DNA of 64,000 nt, from assembly GCA_947500645.1 (NCBI GenBank), contig CANMSD010000001.1, forward strand, positions 930,001-994,000, given 5' to 3'. This DNA comes from an uncultured Erythrobacter sp. (GTDB lineage Bacteria; Pseudomonadota; Alphaproteobacteria; Sphingomonadales; Sphingomonadaceae). Made by a program: the position numbers and the translations under genes. The notes beneath the pieces are model-generated. The model did not search any database and was not told the DNA's origin. It was given only the letters and a program-made list of their open reading frames with translations. Positions 8,241-16,779 of this stretch are shown one piece after another (position 1 is the first letter of the stretch; each line of letters opens with the position of its first letter).

Positions 8241-9572
8241 CTAGGTTGCAACCAATTCCCCGCGCAGGGAGCTGGGCCGACCTTCAACGATATGTGCGCG
8301 TACCATATCGCCGATCTGCACATCGCCTTCGAACCAGACGCTTTGCAGCCAAGGTGATTTGCCCAGCCATTGACCGGGGAGCTTGCCCTTGCGCTCGACC
8401 AGCACATCGCAAGTCTTGCCCGCGCTCGCAGCGTTGAACGCCATCTGATCGCGGCTCAAAGCGTCCTGCAAGCGCGCAAGTCGCTCTTCCATCACCTCTT
8501 TCGCGATCTGATCGTCCATGGTCGCGGCGGGCGTGCCGGGGCGCGGTGAGTATTTGAAGCTGTAGGCCTGGGCGTAACGCACCTCATCGACCAGCTTGAG
8601 AGTATCCTCGAACTCCGCTTCGGTCTCGCCTGGAAAGCCAACGATGAAATCGCCGGACAGAGCGATATCGGGTCGCACTTCACGGAAGCGCTCGAGCAAT
8701 TTGATATAGCTCTCCGCCGTATGACTGCGATTCATCGCCTTCAACACGCGATCATTGCCCGACTGCACCGGCAGGTGAAGATAAGGCATCAGCTTGTCGA
8801 CTTCGCCATGCGCCGCGATCAGCGCATCATCCATGTCGTTGGGATGCGACGTGGTATAGCGAATGCGCTCCAACCCTTCGATCCTGGCGATCGCATGGAT
8901 CAAGCCTGCAAGGCCGACCGCCCTGCCCGCATCATCCTCGCCGCTCCACGCGTTTACGTTCTGGCCCAGCAAGGTGATCTCGCGCGCACCGGCATCAACC
9001 AGCCTGTACGCTTCATCGACCAAATCGCTGAACGGACGAGAGATTTCAGCTCCGCGCGTGTAGGGCACGACGCAGTAGGTACAGAATTTGTCGCACCCTT
9101 CCTGCACTGTCAGAAACGCATTGGGCGAGCTGCGACGCCGCTGAGGCAGTGCACCGAACTTCGCAATCGCCGGCATGTCTGTGTCGGTTGCGCGCTCACC
9201 CTTCACCGCCTTGTCGAGCATATCGGGCAAGCGGTGATAGGCCTGCGGGCCGACCACCATGCTGACTGCCGGAGCGCGTGCCATGATCTCTTCGCCCTCG
9301 GCCTGCGCGACACAGCCTGCGACCGCGATCATCGGCGCTTTTTTCTGCGTCTTGCCTTTGGTCAGGCGGCCAATGTCGGAATAGATCTTCTCCGCAGCCT
9401 TCTCGCGGATGTGGCAGGTGTTGAGCACGACCAGATCGGCGTCCTCGCCCTCTGGCGCAGGCGCGATGCCCTTTTCCGCCAGCAGCTCGCCCATACGCTC
9501 GCCATCGTAGACGTTCATTTGGCAGCCGAAGTTCTTGACGCGATAGGTCTTGGGGGATTCAGTCGGTTTCAT
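8241..9572 (-). CDS. miaB: tRNA-2-methylthio-N6-dimethylallyladenosine synthase MiaB
   Basis: This radical SAM methylthiotransferase of 443 residues converts i6A37 to ms2i6A37 in tRNA. It has the N-terminal UPF0004 domain with an auxiliary cluster cysteine in NFGCQMN, the radical-SAM CxxxCxxC motif in CDKFCTYC (about residues 158-165), and a C-terminal TRAM domain. Two Fe-S clusters are expected. It is the first gene of the minus-strand group miaB-phoH-ybeY-corC. The start ATG at 9572 matches the usual beginning of the family; the ribosome binding site is poor. Confidence 0.95.
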   Translation of the reverse strand: MKPTESPKTYRVKNFGCQMNVYDGERMGELLAEKGIAPAPEGEDADLVVLNTCHIREKAAEKIYSDIGRLTKGKTQKKAPMIAVAGCVAQAEGEEIMARAPAVSMVVGPQAYHRLPDMLDKAVKGERATDTDMPAIAKFGALPQRRRSSPNAFLTVQEGCDKFCTYCVVPYTRGAEISRPFSDLVDEAYRLVDAGAREITLLGQNVNAWSGEDDAGRAVGLAGLIHAIARIEGLERIRYTTSHPNDMDDALIAAHGEVDKLMPYLHLPVQSGNDRVLKAMNRSHTAESYIKLLERFREVRPDIALSGDFIVGFPGETEAEFEDTLKLVDEVRYAQAYSFKYSPRPGTPAATMDDQIAKEVMEERLARLQDALSRDQMAFNAASAGKTCDVLVERKGKLPGQWLGKSPWLQSVWFEGDVQIGDMVRAHIVEGRPSSLRGELVAT

Positions 9573-9608
9573 GATTGGTCGCGCGTCTAGCGGGATTGAC
9601 GCCCGGGT

Positions 9609-10064
9609 TCAATCGCCGGTTAACGTTGCGGCGCGTGCCAAGTCCTTAGGGCGTCCGAATTGGTGAAGAATGGCGACCAGTTCTTCACGCTCGGGAACAA
9701 AGGCAGCATGCTCGCCGAGTGACACAGCTTGGCGAGTTCGAGGCTCAACCGGCAGCCAATTACCGCCTACCTGAATCTCAAGGCCTGCCATGAATTCCAC
9801 CGGAACATCTGGTTCGCTCCACAAACCGAAACGCTCGGAGCGAAACATGCTCTTCGTCATGTCGGGCGTGTTGGAAAGCGGCAGGCGCTCGCACAGCGCG
9901 TCCAGATCGCGTCGTGATACAATCACGTCAATGTCGGCGACCTCGCCCGGATCATCTCCATGCAAGGCTACCGCAGCACTACCGATGACCCACCATGGGT
10001 CTTGGGTCGGCTCCATCACCTCGATCACCGAGGCGATGGAGAGCCCAAGTTGCCTTTTACCCAA
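9609..10064 (-). CDS. Nucleotidyltransferase-superfamily protein, unknown role
   Basis: This 151-residue protein has a nucleotidyltransferase-fold signature: the helix WVIGSAAVALHG followed by DIDVIVS, fitting the G[SG]-x(n)-DxD pattern of MNT/AbiEii-like domains. The remaining residues are not diagnostic. No partner HEPN or toxin gene adjoins it, so a toxin-antitoxin role is not supported. Its start overlaps the end of the cyclophilin gene by eight bases, so the two are probably co-translated. Function unknown. Confidence 0.7.
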   Translation of the reverse strand: MGKRQLGLSIASVIEVMEPTQDPWWVIGSAAVALHGDDPGEVADIDVIVSRRDLDALCERLPLSNTPDMTKSMFRSERFGLWSEPDVPVEFMAGLEIQVGGNWLPVEPRTRQAVSLGEHAAFVPEREELVAILHQFGRPKDLARAATLTGD

Positions 10065-10518
10065 CAGTCGCTTTCACGATCTTGCCCGGGTTCGCTGGTG
10101 GTTCGCCCTTTGGCAGGGCGTCAACATGCTCCATACCCTCGGTCACCTGGCCCCAGACGGTGTATTGCCCGTCGAGGAATTCCGTGTCGCCAAAGCAGAT
10201 GAAGAACTGGCTGTTCGCGCTGTCAGGCATTTGCGAGCGGGCCATTGAGCATGTGCCACGAACATGCGGCTCTGAGTTGAACTCAGCCTTCAGGTCCGGC
10301 TTGTCACTGCCGCCCATACCGGTGCCGGTCGGATCGCCGCCTTGCGCCATGAAATCCTCGATTACGCGGTGAAAGATCACGCCGTCGTAAAAGCCATCGC
10401 TGGCCAGTTCCGAAATGCGCGCAACATGGCCCGGTGCCAGATCAGGGCGCAATTTGATGACGACGTCCTTGCCCTCGCCGTCTCCGGTGTCGAGCGTGAA
10501 AGTGAGGGTATCGGCCAT
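10057..10518 (-). CDS. Cyclophilin-type peptidyl-prolyl isomerase
   Basis: A cytosolic cyclophilin of 153 residues. It contains FHRVIEDFMAQGGDPTGTG (the catalytic Arg and the Gln/Gly loop), MARSQMPDSANSQFFI and the late active-site loop around FLDGQYTVWG. It catalyses cis-trans isomerisation of prolyl bonds. There is no signal peptide, so it is the PpiB type. The start ATG at 10518 has CAGGAGAC upstream; a longer frame from 10566 has no support. Confidence 0.92.
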   Translation of the reverse strand: MADTLTFTLDTGDGEGKDVVIKLRPDLAPGHVARISELASDGFYDGVIFHRVIEDFMAQGGDPTGTGMGGSDKPDLKAEFNSEPHVRGTCSMARSQMPDSANSQFFICFGDTEFLDGQYTVWGQVTEGMEHVDALPKGEPPANPGKIVKATVG

Positions 10519-10614
10519 GTAGAAGTGTCTCCTGTGATTTTGGCCATCGCTATACGCAAATCTCAAAGTGAGTCACCCCCAAGCTAGCGGCCCTACACGC
10601 TTGCTTTTGAAGCA

Positions 10615-12087
10615 ATGCAGCCTAGACCGACCCTGATGTCGGATGAAGCGCCCATCGAAGACGAAACCGTGCTGGCTACGACGCCGGAGGATGGCGCGCG
10701 CCCGGACGACCGGATCGACGATGAGCGGCACGATGAGGAAAACCGGCTGAAGCCGCGCTTCGTCAAATCGGTGCGCGAAGCGTTTGAGGGCGGCGATGCG
10801 AATGCCGTGCAGGAACTGGTCGAGCCGCTGCACCCGGCCGACGTCGCCGACTTGCTCGAATTGTTCGATTCCGACGAGCGACAGGGGCTGGCGGGCGCGC
10901 TGAGCGACCTGATGTCGAGCGAGGTTGTTGCCGAGCTCAACGATCACGTCCGCGAGGATATGATGGAAGCGCTTGAGCCAGAGGCAGTCGCGACCATCGC
11001 CGAGCAGCTCGAAACCGATGACGCAGTGCAGCTGCTCGAAGACCTCGACGAAGACGATCAGCGCGCGATTATCGCCGAGCTGGAGCCCGAAACGCAGGCT
11101 GCCGTCACCAGCGCGCTCGCCTATCCGGAGGAAACCGCCGGGCGGCTCATGAACCGTCACTTTATGGCGGTGCCGGAACACATGACCGTCGGCGATTTGA
11201 TCGATTTCCTGCGCGAAACCGGCGATCTGGAGCACGATTTCTGGGAAGTCTTCGTGGTGGATCAGCGTCACCACCCGGTCGGCACATGCGCCCTAAACTG
11301 GATCCTCACCACCCCGCGCAACATCAAGCTGACCGACCTGATGAAGCGCGACCAAACACTAATCCCGGTGACGATGGATCAGGAAGAAGTCGCGCTGATG
11401 TTCCAGAAGTATGCGCTGATCTCTGCCGCAGTGGTAGACGAAAGCGGACGCTTGGTCGGTCAGGTGACGGTGGATGATATCGTCCACATCATCTCCGAAG
11501 AGGCAGGCGAAGATGCGTTGCTGCTTTCCGGTGCGGGCGATGGCGACATTAACGAGCCGATCAGAGAGGCTTTCTCAAGCCGGGTGCGCTGGCTCGTCGC
11601 AAATCTTGGCACTGCTGTGGTTGCGTCGGCGATCATCGCATTCTTTGGCGCCGCGATCGAGAAACTGGTCGCGCTTGCTGTGCTGATGCCGATCGTCGCG
11701 AGCATTGGCGGCAATGCAGGCACGCAGACCATGGCGGTTGCCGTACGCGCGATTGCAACCAACCAGCTGACCCGCGCCAACACCTGGCGCATCCTTTGGA
11801 AAGAGTTCCGCGTTGCGCTGCTCAATGGGGCAACTATCGCTGTCCTGATCGGAATCGCTGCGGGCCTGCTGTTCTCACCCATGATGGGCGTAGTTATCGC
11901 TCTGGCCATGGTCATCAACATCGCGGTTGCGGGGCTTGCCGGCGTGCTGGTGCCGGTTATCTTCGAGCGCCTCAATCAAGACCCTGCAGTGGCGTCCTCA
12001 GTCTTTGTGACGATGATCACCGACAGCATGGGCTTTCTGGCCTTCCTTGGCCTCGCAGTTGTGAGCGGATTGGTGCCGCTGGGTTGA
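10615..12087 (+). CDS. mgtE: Magnesium transporter MgtE
   Basis: MgtE is a homodimeric Mg2+ channel of the inner membrane gated by cytosolic Mg2+. The 490-residue product has the acidic MgtE N domain (about 55-165), two CBS domains (about 170-300) and five C-terminal membrane segments (from about residue 330). The pore-region signature MPIVASIGGNAGTQTMA lies near residues 360-376. The first 40 residues are acidic and less conserved; ATG at 10636 is an alternative start. Confidence 0.94.
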   Translation: MQPRPTLMSDEAPIEDETVLATTPEDGARPDDRIDDERHDEENRLKPRFVKSVREAFEGGDANAVQELVEPLHPADVADLLELFDSDERQGLAGALSDLMSSEVVAELNDHVREDMMEALEPEAVATIAEQLETDDAVQLLEDLDEDDQRAIIAELEPETQAAVTSALAYPEETAGRLMNRHFMAVPEHMTVGDLIDFLRETGDLEHDFWEVFVVDQRHHPVGTCALNWILTTPRNIKLTDLMKRDQTLIPVTMDQEEVALMFQKYALISAAVVDESGRLVGQVTVDDIVHIISEEAGEDALLLSGAGDGDINEPIREAFSSRVRWLVANLGTAVVASAIIAFFGAAIEKLVALAVLMPIVASIGGNAGTQTMAVAVRAIATNQLTRANTWRILWKEFRVALLNGATIAVLIGIAAGLLFSPMMGVVIALAMVINIAVAGLAGVLVPVIFERLNQDPAVASSVFVTMITDSMGFLAFLGLAVVSGLVPLG

Positions 12088-12118
12088 GGATGACGCGCGT
12101 GGCACTATCTTAGCTGCG

Positions 12119-12514
12119 ATGCCGCTTCACATGACCAAGATCGCCTTTGGTGCGAAGAGTTGGGATGACCTGGCTGGATGGTATCGCAATGCGAGCGAGC
12201 CCAAGCGGCTCACCACACGTTACCTGCCCAAACGACATGAAGAGATGGTGGGCGGCTCGCTCTACTGGATACTGAACCACGCACTGGTCGGGCGCTCGGA
12301 AATACAGGGCTTTTCCAAGACTGAGGACGGGCGCTGGCATATTGTGCTGGAGCCTAAGCTGATTCGCACCCATCCGCAGCCCAAGCGGGCGCATCAGGGC
12401 TGGCGGTATCTGACCGAAGACAAGGCTCCGCGCGATCTCGAAGAGGGCGAGGATATCGGCGACGTGCTGCCGGGGAAACTGGCAGGCAAGCTTGAGAAGC
12501 TGGGGCTGATCTAG
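12119..12514 (+). CDS. DUF1489 family protein
   Basis: This 131-residue protein is typical of the alphaproteobacterial DUF1489 family: it opens with HMTKIAFGAKSWDDL and contains the family's RYLPKRHEEMVGGSLYWI and RAHQGWRYL stretches. There is no signal peptide or membrane segment. The function is unknown. It follows mgtE by 31 bp and converges with the DUF1295 gene. A start at the second ATG (12131) is also possible. Confidence 0.83.
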   Translation: MPLHMTKIAFGAKSWDDLAGWYRNASEPKRLTTRYLPKRHEEMVGGSLYWILNHALVGRSEIQGFSKTEDGRWHIVLEPKLIRTHPQPKRAHQGWRYLTEDKAPRDLEEGEDIGDVLPGKLAGKLEKLGLI

Positions 12515-12521
12515 TCGCTCG

Positions 12522-13385
12522 TCAGCTGCTTGGCGGCATCGGGATCAGCACCGGGGTGTTCTTGCGGTACTTCTGATATTCGGGATCGTCTCCCCAGCGC
12601 TCTTTCGCCTGCTTTTCCTGCAAATTGATGCCGCTGATCTTGGTCAGTAACAGAGTGACGAAGATCGGCGAAATGACTACTAGCCACGACCAGCCCGACA
12701 AGACCGGCAAGGCCATGACGAGGATACCGGTCCACAGCGTGATCTCGCCAAAATAGTTCGGATGGCGCGACCACTTCCACAGGCCCACATCAATAAAGTC
12801 GCCCTTGTTGTTGGGGTCGTTCTTGAAAGCGCTTTTCTGTGCGTCCGCCACTGCCTCGAACGTAATGCCGACCAACCAGATCAGCGTTCCGGCCCAGAAG
12901 AAAAGTCCGATAGGTGCACGCTCGGTCGTTGTGATCGCGACCAGCGCTGCCGAAGCCGTCAGGATTACCCACAGCGCTTGAAGCGTCCATGCCGCCAGAA
13001 AGCGCACAGGCTTGGTCTTGATCTTCTCGAAACGAGAATCACTGCCGCCCATGGCGTGAATACGAATATACAGGAATGTGCCCAGCCGGATGCACCAGAT
13101 CGCCACCATCGCCGCAATAACGATACCGCGCGTATCGAGCGGCCATGCCGCCAAACAAGCAACGACGGTTGTCGAGAGATAGGTCAGGGCCCCGACGGTG
13201 TCATAGAACTTGTCTGATTGAGCAATTGCCGATGGTATGAACGCCAGCCAGTTCACCAGCAAAGCGATGATCGCACAGATGAAAAACGCAGAACGGCCGA
13301 ACAGGTCGACGCTGTTTTCCCCTGCAAAATAGGCAAAGCCAAGCGCAAAAGCGCTGACGAAAATAACGACAAGAATGCTTTTCAT
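12522..13385 (-). CDS. DUF1295 (steroid 5-alpha-reductase-like) membrane protein
   Basis: This 287-residue integral membrane protein has about seven hydrophobic segments. The C-terminal signature GLWKWSRHPNYFGEITLWTG marks the DUF1295 / 3-oxo-5-alpha-steroid 4-dehydrogenase-like family, which is related to isoprenylcysteine methyltransferases. Substrate and reaction are not known for bacterial members. The neighbours offer no metabolic clue. The start ATG at 13385 opens a hydrophobic N-terminal helix. Confidence 0.85.
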   Translation of the reverse strand: MKSILVVIFVSAFALGFAYFAGENSVDLFGRSAFFICAIIALLVNWLAFIPSAIAQSDKFYDTVGALTYLSTTVVACLAAWPLDTRGIVIAAMVAIWCIRLGTFLYIRIHAMGGSDSRFEKIKTKPVRFLAAWTLQALWVILTASAALVAITTTERAPIGLFFWAGTLIWLVGITFEAVADAQKSAFKNDPNNKGDFIDVGLWKWSRHPNYFGEITLWTGILVMALPVLSGWSWLVVISPIFVTLLLTKISGINLQEKQAKERWGDDPEYQKYRKNTPVLIPMPPSS

Positions 13386-13448
13386 AGGCCCCCTAACGGA
13401 TGAGGATTATCCCTGTTCCGCTGTTTTGCTCGTCTCGGCCAAGGCCAT

Positions 13449-14147
13449 TCAAGAAGTCCGACCTTTCTCCACGACCCGGCGCAGAGCATTGACGTACACT
13501 TCTGGTGCCTGCGCACCAGGGATCAGGAACTTGCCATTCACGATCATTGCCGGGACGCCAGAGATATTGAGATCCCAAGCTTGGCGTTCTTCGGCCACTA
13601 CGGCAGCGGTGAGCCTATCATCCTCCAATGCCTCCTTCGCAGCCTCACGATGCAGGCCAACGCTCGCCGCTATGTCCAGCAGTACGTCACGGTCGCCGAT
13701 CCGACGGCGTTCGTTGAAATGCGCCTTGAACAGCGCAAGTTTCAGCTCAGTCTGCACTTCTGGCCCAGCCTGTTGCAGCGCCCAGCCGAGCAGCTTGTGC
13801 GCATCGCGGGTGTTCCATATCATCGGCGGCGGCGCTTCGCCATTTTCGTCTTTGTCACCTTCATAAGCCAAAGAGACGCCCGCGCTTGCCGCGATCTCCT
13901 TCATTTGCCCGCGCACTTTCGCACCTTCTTCTGCCGAGCGACCATACTTGCGCTGAAGATGAGCTTCCTGCTCCTCGCCCTGTTCAGGCATGTCTGGATT
14001 GAGCTCGAACGGACGCCAGCGGATTTCCGCTTCGATCTCGCCGTCCAACTCGGTGAGCGCTTTGGTCAATTGGCCATATCCGATCGCGCACCACGGGCAC
14101 ATGACATCTGAGTAAATGTCGATCGTCAGCGTCTCGGGAGTGCTCAT
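13449..14147 (-). CDS. DsbA/FrnE family thiol oxidoreductase
   Basis: This 232-residue cytosolic thioredoxin-fold protein of the FrnE-like 2-hydroxychromene isomerase/DsbA superfamily has the CPWC active site in DVMCPWCAIG (about residue 15). No signal peptide is present. FrnE-type proteins are cytoplasmic disulfide isomerases or oxidative-stress proteins. Start ATG at 14147 gives a four-base ATGA overlap with nudC and has GGAG eight bases upstream, which decides it over the longer frame from 14168. Confidence 0.9.
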   Translation of the reverse strand: MSTPETLTIDIYSDVMCPWCAIGYGQLTKALTELDGEIEAEIRWRPFELNPDMPEQGEEQEAHLQRKYGRSAEEGAKVRGQMKEIAASAGVSLAYEGDKDENGEAPPPMIWNTRDAHKLLGWALQQAGPEVQTELKLALFKAHFNERRRIGDRDVLLDIAASVGLHREAAKEALEDDRLTAAVVAEERQAWDLNISGVPAMIVNGKFLIPGAQAPEVYVNALRRVVEKGRTS

Positions 14148-15079
14148 GCGGTTTTCTCCAACCACCATTTTAGCAGGCTATGCGCAATGGCCGCGGGTGG
14201 CGGCGCGTTAAACGGGCCCTCTTCGTTGCGGCCGATCGTATCTATCGCCTGCTGAACTTCGTCGCGGGTGAACCAGCGCGCCTCCTCCAGCTCTTCGACA
14301 TCGAGCGTGATCTCGGTTTCATCGGTTTGCGCATAGCATCCGATCATCAACTGGCTGGGGAAAGGCCATGGCTGGGTTGCAATGTATTCGACATCGCGCA
14401 CGCGCAGGCCAGCTTCTTCATGAACTTCGCGCGCGACGGCTTCTTCGATAGTTTCACCCGGTTCGACAAACCCCGCCAGCGCGGAGAAATTGCGCGGGGG
14501 AAAACGCGGCTGGCGACCGAGCAACAACCGTCCTTCGTTCTCAACCAGCATGATCGTAACAGGATCAGTGCGTGGGAAATGCTGAGCGCCGCATCCGCCC
14601 TCCTCCGGCTCAGCGCAATTGCGTTGCCAGCCGCCCTTCGCAGGCTTCGTCGATTGACCGCAGTTTGCACAAAAGCGGTGCCGTGCATGCCAGTCAACCA
14701 AGCTGCGCGCTCCGCCATAGATCGCAAGGTCGGGCGGTGAAAGCTGCTGGATCGCCTGCCATGCGCGCGGCATTGCATAAGCGGGTCCGGTCGCGCCTTG
14801 GTCTGGCACGGCCGCAAAGCACGCCTTGTCGTCCATCAAACCGAGAAAGACCAGTTCAGCCTCCTGCGGAACGTCGGCCAAAGTGCCCCATTTCAGCGCG
14901 CCGTACTCATCGATCTGCGGCAGCAAGCCATCGAGCAGTAAAACCTTCGCCCGCCAATCCATCCGTTCCGCCAAAGCATCGCGATCCACACGGATAAGGT
15001 CAGCACGATCGATTGGTGATCCGGCAAAGGCAATCGGACCGGTCGATCCTACGCTCGGCGCATCTGTCGGATTACGCAC
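14144..15079 (-). CDS. nudC: NADH pyrophosphatase / NAD-capped RNA decapping enzyme NudC
   Basis: NudC hydrolyses NAD(H) to NMN(H) and AMP and removes NAD caps from RNA. The 311-residue protein has a zinc ribbon (FCANCGQS with later Cys residues in NCAEPEEGGCG, about residues 136-165) and the Nudix box beginning GFVEPGETIEEAVAREVHEE (about 207-229). Its gene is co-translated with the downstream FrnE-like gene through an ATGA overlap. Length is normal for alphaproteobacterial NudC. Confidence 0.93.
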   Translation of the reverse strand: MRNPTDAPSVGSTGPIAFAGSPIDRADLIRVDRDALAERMDWRAKVLLLDGLLPQIDEYGALKWGTLADVPQEAELVFLGLMDDKACFAAVPDQGATGPAYAMPRAWQAIQQLSPPDLAIYGGARSLVDWHARHRFCANCGQSTKPAKGGWQRNCAEPEEGGCGAQHFPRTDPVTIMLVENEGRLLLGRQPRFPPRNFSALAGFVEPGETIEEAVAREVHEEAGLRVRDVEYIATQPWPFPSQLMIGCYAQTDETEITLDVEELEEARWFTRDEVQQAIDTIGRNEEGPFNAPPPAAIAHSLLKWWLEKTA

Positions 15080-15084
15080 GCCCG

Positions 15085-16392
15085 TCAGCCGCCCGCCACG
15101 TTGGGCAGGTCTTTCTCGAGCGCGGCAAGGAATTCATCGCGGATCGGATAAGCCTCTGTCGGCATATATTGCGTCCACAACGCAACCCGGATGTTGCGGT
15201 CGAAGTCGATGCTCGCGAGCGTGCCAGCCGCACCGCCCCAGCCGAATTGCGTGCCGACCGAACGTCCGCCCGCGCCATGGCCCTGCCCTTCCATCCATGA
15301 ACCTGTCATGTCGACGGTTTCCGGCAGCAGGTTCGACGTGCCGATGCGCACTGCCTCTTCGCTCATGACCTTAATGCCATCGAGTGTTCCGTAGCCAAGC
15401 AGCATGCGCAGGAACCGGTCATAATCCTTGGGCGAGCTGATCAGCCCGCCGCCGCCCGACGGAATCTTTGGCGGATCGAGATAGATCGAACTGCTCGCTG
15501 GATCGATCGGCAGCGGAAAGCCGCCTGCGATGCCGTAATTGTCGGTCGTGCGCGGAATCTCACTTTCGGGCAGAGTGAAGAACGTGCTTTCCATGCCGCA
15601 TGGCGTGAAAATCCGCTCCTGCAAAAAGTCTTCGAACGACTGCCCCGACACAACTTCGATCACGCGGCCGAGCAGGTCGATGCTCGCCGAATAGATCCAC
15701 TTCCTACCCGGCTGCGCCATCAAGGGCAGCTCAGCCAAGCGATCGGCCCAGACTTCCAGGTTCGGCGCTGGCGTCACCGGCGGAATTCCAGGAATAGGCA
15801 AGCGGCTGACGCGCCCGCCAACCAGCCCCGCTTCGCGATAGGCCTCAAGCAGCGGTCCCTTGCTGGTGATCAGATAGCCAATGCCAGCCGTATGTGTGAG
15901 CAGGTGGCGGATGGTGATCGGACGCTCTGCGGGTACGGTATCATCAAGCGCCCCCTCGGGATCCTTCAGCACCTGCATATTGGCAAATTTCGGCATGATC
16001 TCGCCAAGCGGCTGATCCAGCCCCAACTTGCCCTCGTCGATCAGCATCATAATCGCCATGCCGGTGATCGGCTTGGTCATCGAATAGATGCGGTAGAGCG
16101 AGTTTTCGTCGACTGATTTCGCGCTTTGCAGCGACAAGGTTCCACCGCCGACAGTGTGCGCGTGATCTTCCTGCCCCTTGCCCAGGGTGACCATCATGTT
16201 GGCGACCTTGCGCGTGTCGACATAGTTTTTGATCATCGCCGCGACATTGGGCCAGCTTTCGCTAACATCATGGGCCAGAGCCATCCGCCCCAGCGGCATC
16301 GTCGCAAGTGCGCTGCCCGCAACAAGATATGCGCCGCCGCGCAGCAACGCACGACGTGAGGTGGGAGCAGAATGAAATTCGCGAAATGCCAT
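15085..16392 (-). CDS. TAT-exported serine hydrolase (class C beta-lactamase family)
   Basis: This 435-residue protein has a twin-arginine-type signal (TSRRALLRGG then a hydrophobic stretch ending MALAHD). It carries the beta-lactamase/EstB fold motifs: SxxK in YSMTKPITG (about residue 105), a YSxS tyrosine motif in WIYSASID, and a late GWGGAAGT box. Family VIII esterases and DD-peptidase-like enzymes share this fold, so the substrate is open. ATG at 16392 has AGAGAGG at good spacing and begins the signal peptide; an upstream in-frame extension is not credible. Confidence 0.88.
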   Translation of the reverse strand: MAFREFHSAPTSRRALLRGGAYLVAGSALATMPLGRMALAHDVSESWPNVAAMIKNYVDTRKVANMMVTLGKGQEDHAHTVGGGTLSLQSAKSVDENSLYRIYSMTKPITGMAIMMLIDEGKLGLDQPLGEIMPKFANMQVLKDPEGALDDTVPAERPITIRHLLTHTAGIGYLITSKGPLLEAYREAGLVGGRVSRLPIPGIPPVTPAPNLEVWADRLAELPLMAQPGRKWIYSASIDLLGRVIEVVSGQSFEDFLQERIFTPCGMESTFFTLPESEIPRTTDNYGIAGGFPLPIDPASSSIYLDPPKIPSGGGGLISSPKDYDRFLRMLLGYGTLDGIKVMSEEAVRIGTSNLLPETVDMTGSWMEGQGHGAGGRSVGTQFGWGGAAGTLASIDFDRNIRVALWTQYMPTEAYPIRDEFLAALEKDLPNVAGG

Positions 16393-16557
16393 GAATTGCC
16401 TCTCTGATGTCTTACAGGTCCGGATCGTCCGAGGGAGGAGCGCTAGGGACCTGGCCATGAGTCTTATGTGAACTGGTGTTTGGGGCAGAAGCGGTAAGTG
16501 GTCAATCAGGACTTGTTTTATCTTGCAAAGCCGAGGTGCGTTGCCCATATAACACAC

Positions 16558-16779
16558 ATGCTGAATCTCCTTTCGTTCCTGTTCGGGATCATCTCGCTGG
16601 TGATCGTCATTCCATCAACCATCCCATTGTTTGGCTGGGGCAACTGGCTCGCTCTGCCGATCATCGTGATCGGAGTTGTATTGGGCGCGCTGTCGTCCAG
16701 CGATAGCGGGCGAAACTTCTGTCTGATCGTACTGCTGATCGCGGCGGTACGACTGATGCTTGGTGGCGGGATCATCTAG
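16558..16779 (+). CDS. Small two-to-three-helix membrane protein
   Basis: This 73-residue protein is almost entirely hydrophobic, with segments at about 2-22, 26-45 and 52-72, split by small turns (PLFGWGNW and SSSDSGRN). I do not recognise a named family, though proteins of this style recur in sphingomonads. It is divergent from the serine hydrolase gene and its stop overlaps the mutY stop by four bases. ATG at 16558 begins a plausible inner-membrane protein. Function unknown. Confidence 0.65.
   Translation: MLNLLSFLFGIISLVIVIPSTIPLFGWGNWLALPIIVIGVVLGALSSSDSGRNFCLIVLLIAAVRLMLGGGII

Noticed and set aside
9609..10518. Possible toxin-antitoxin (MNT/HEPN) pair
   Set aside because: Only the nucleotidyltransferase-like half is present; the overlapping neighbour is a cyclophilin, not a HEPN protein.
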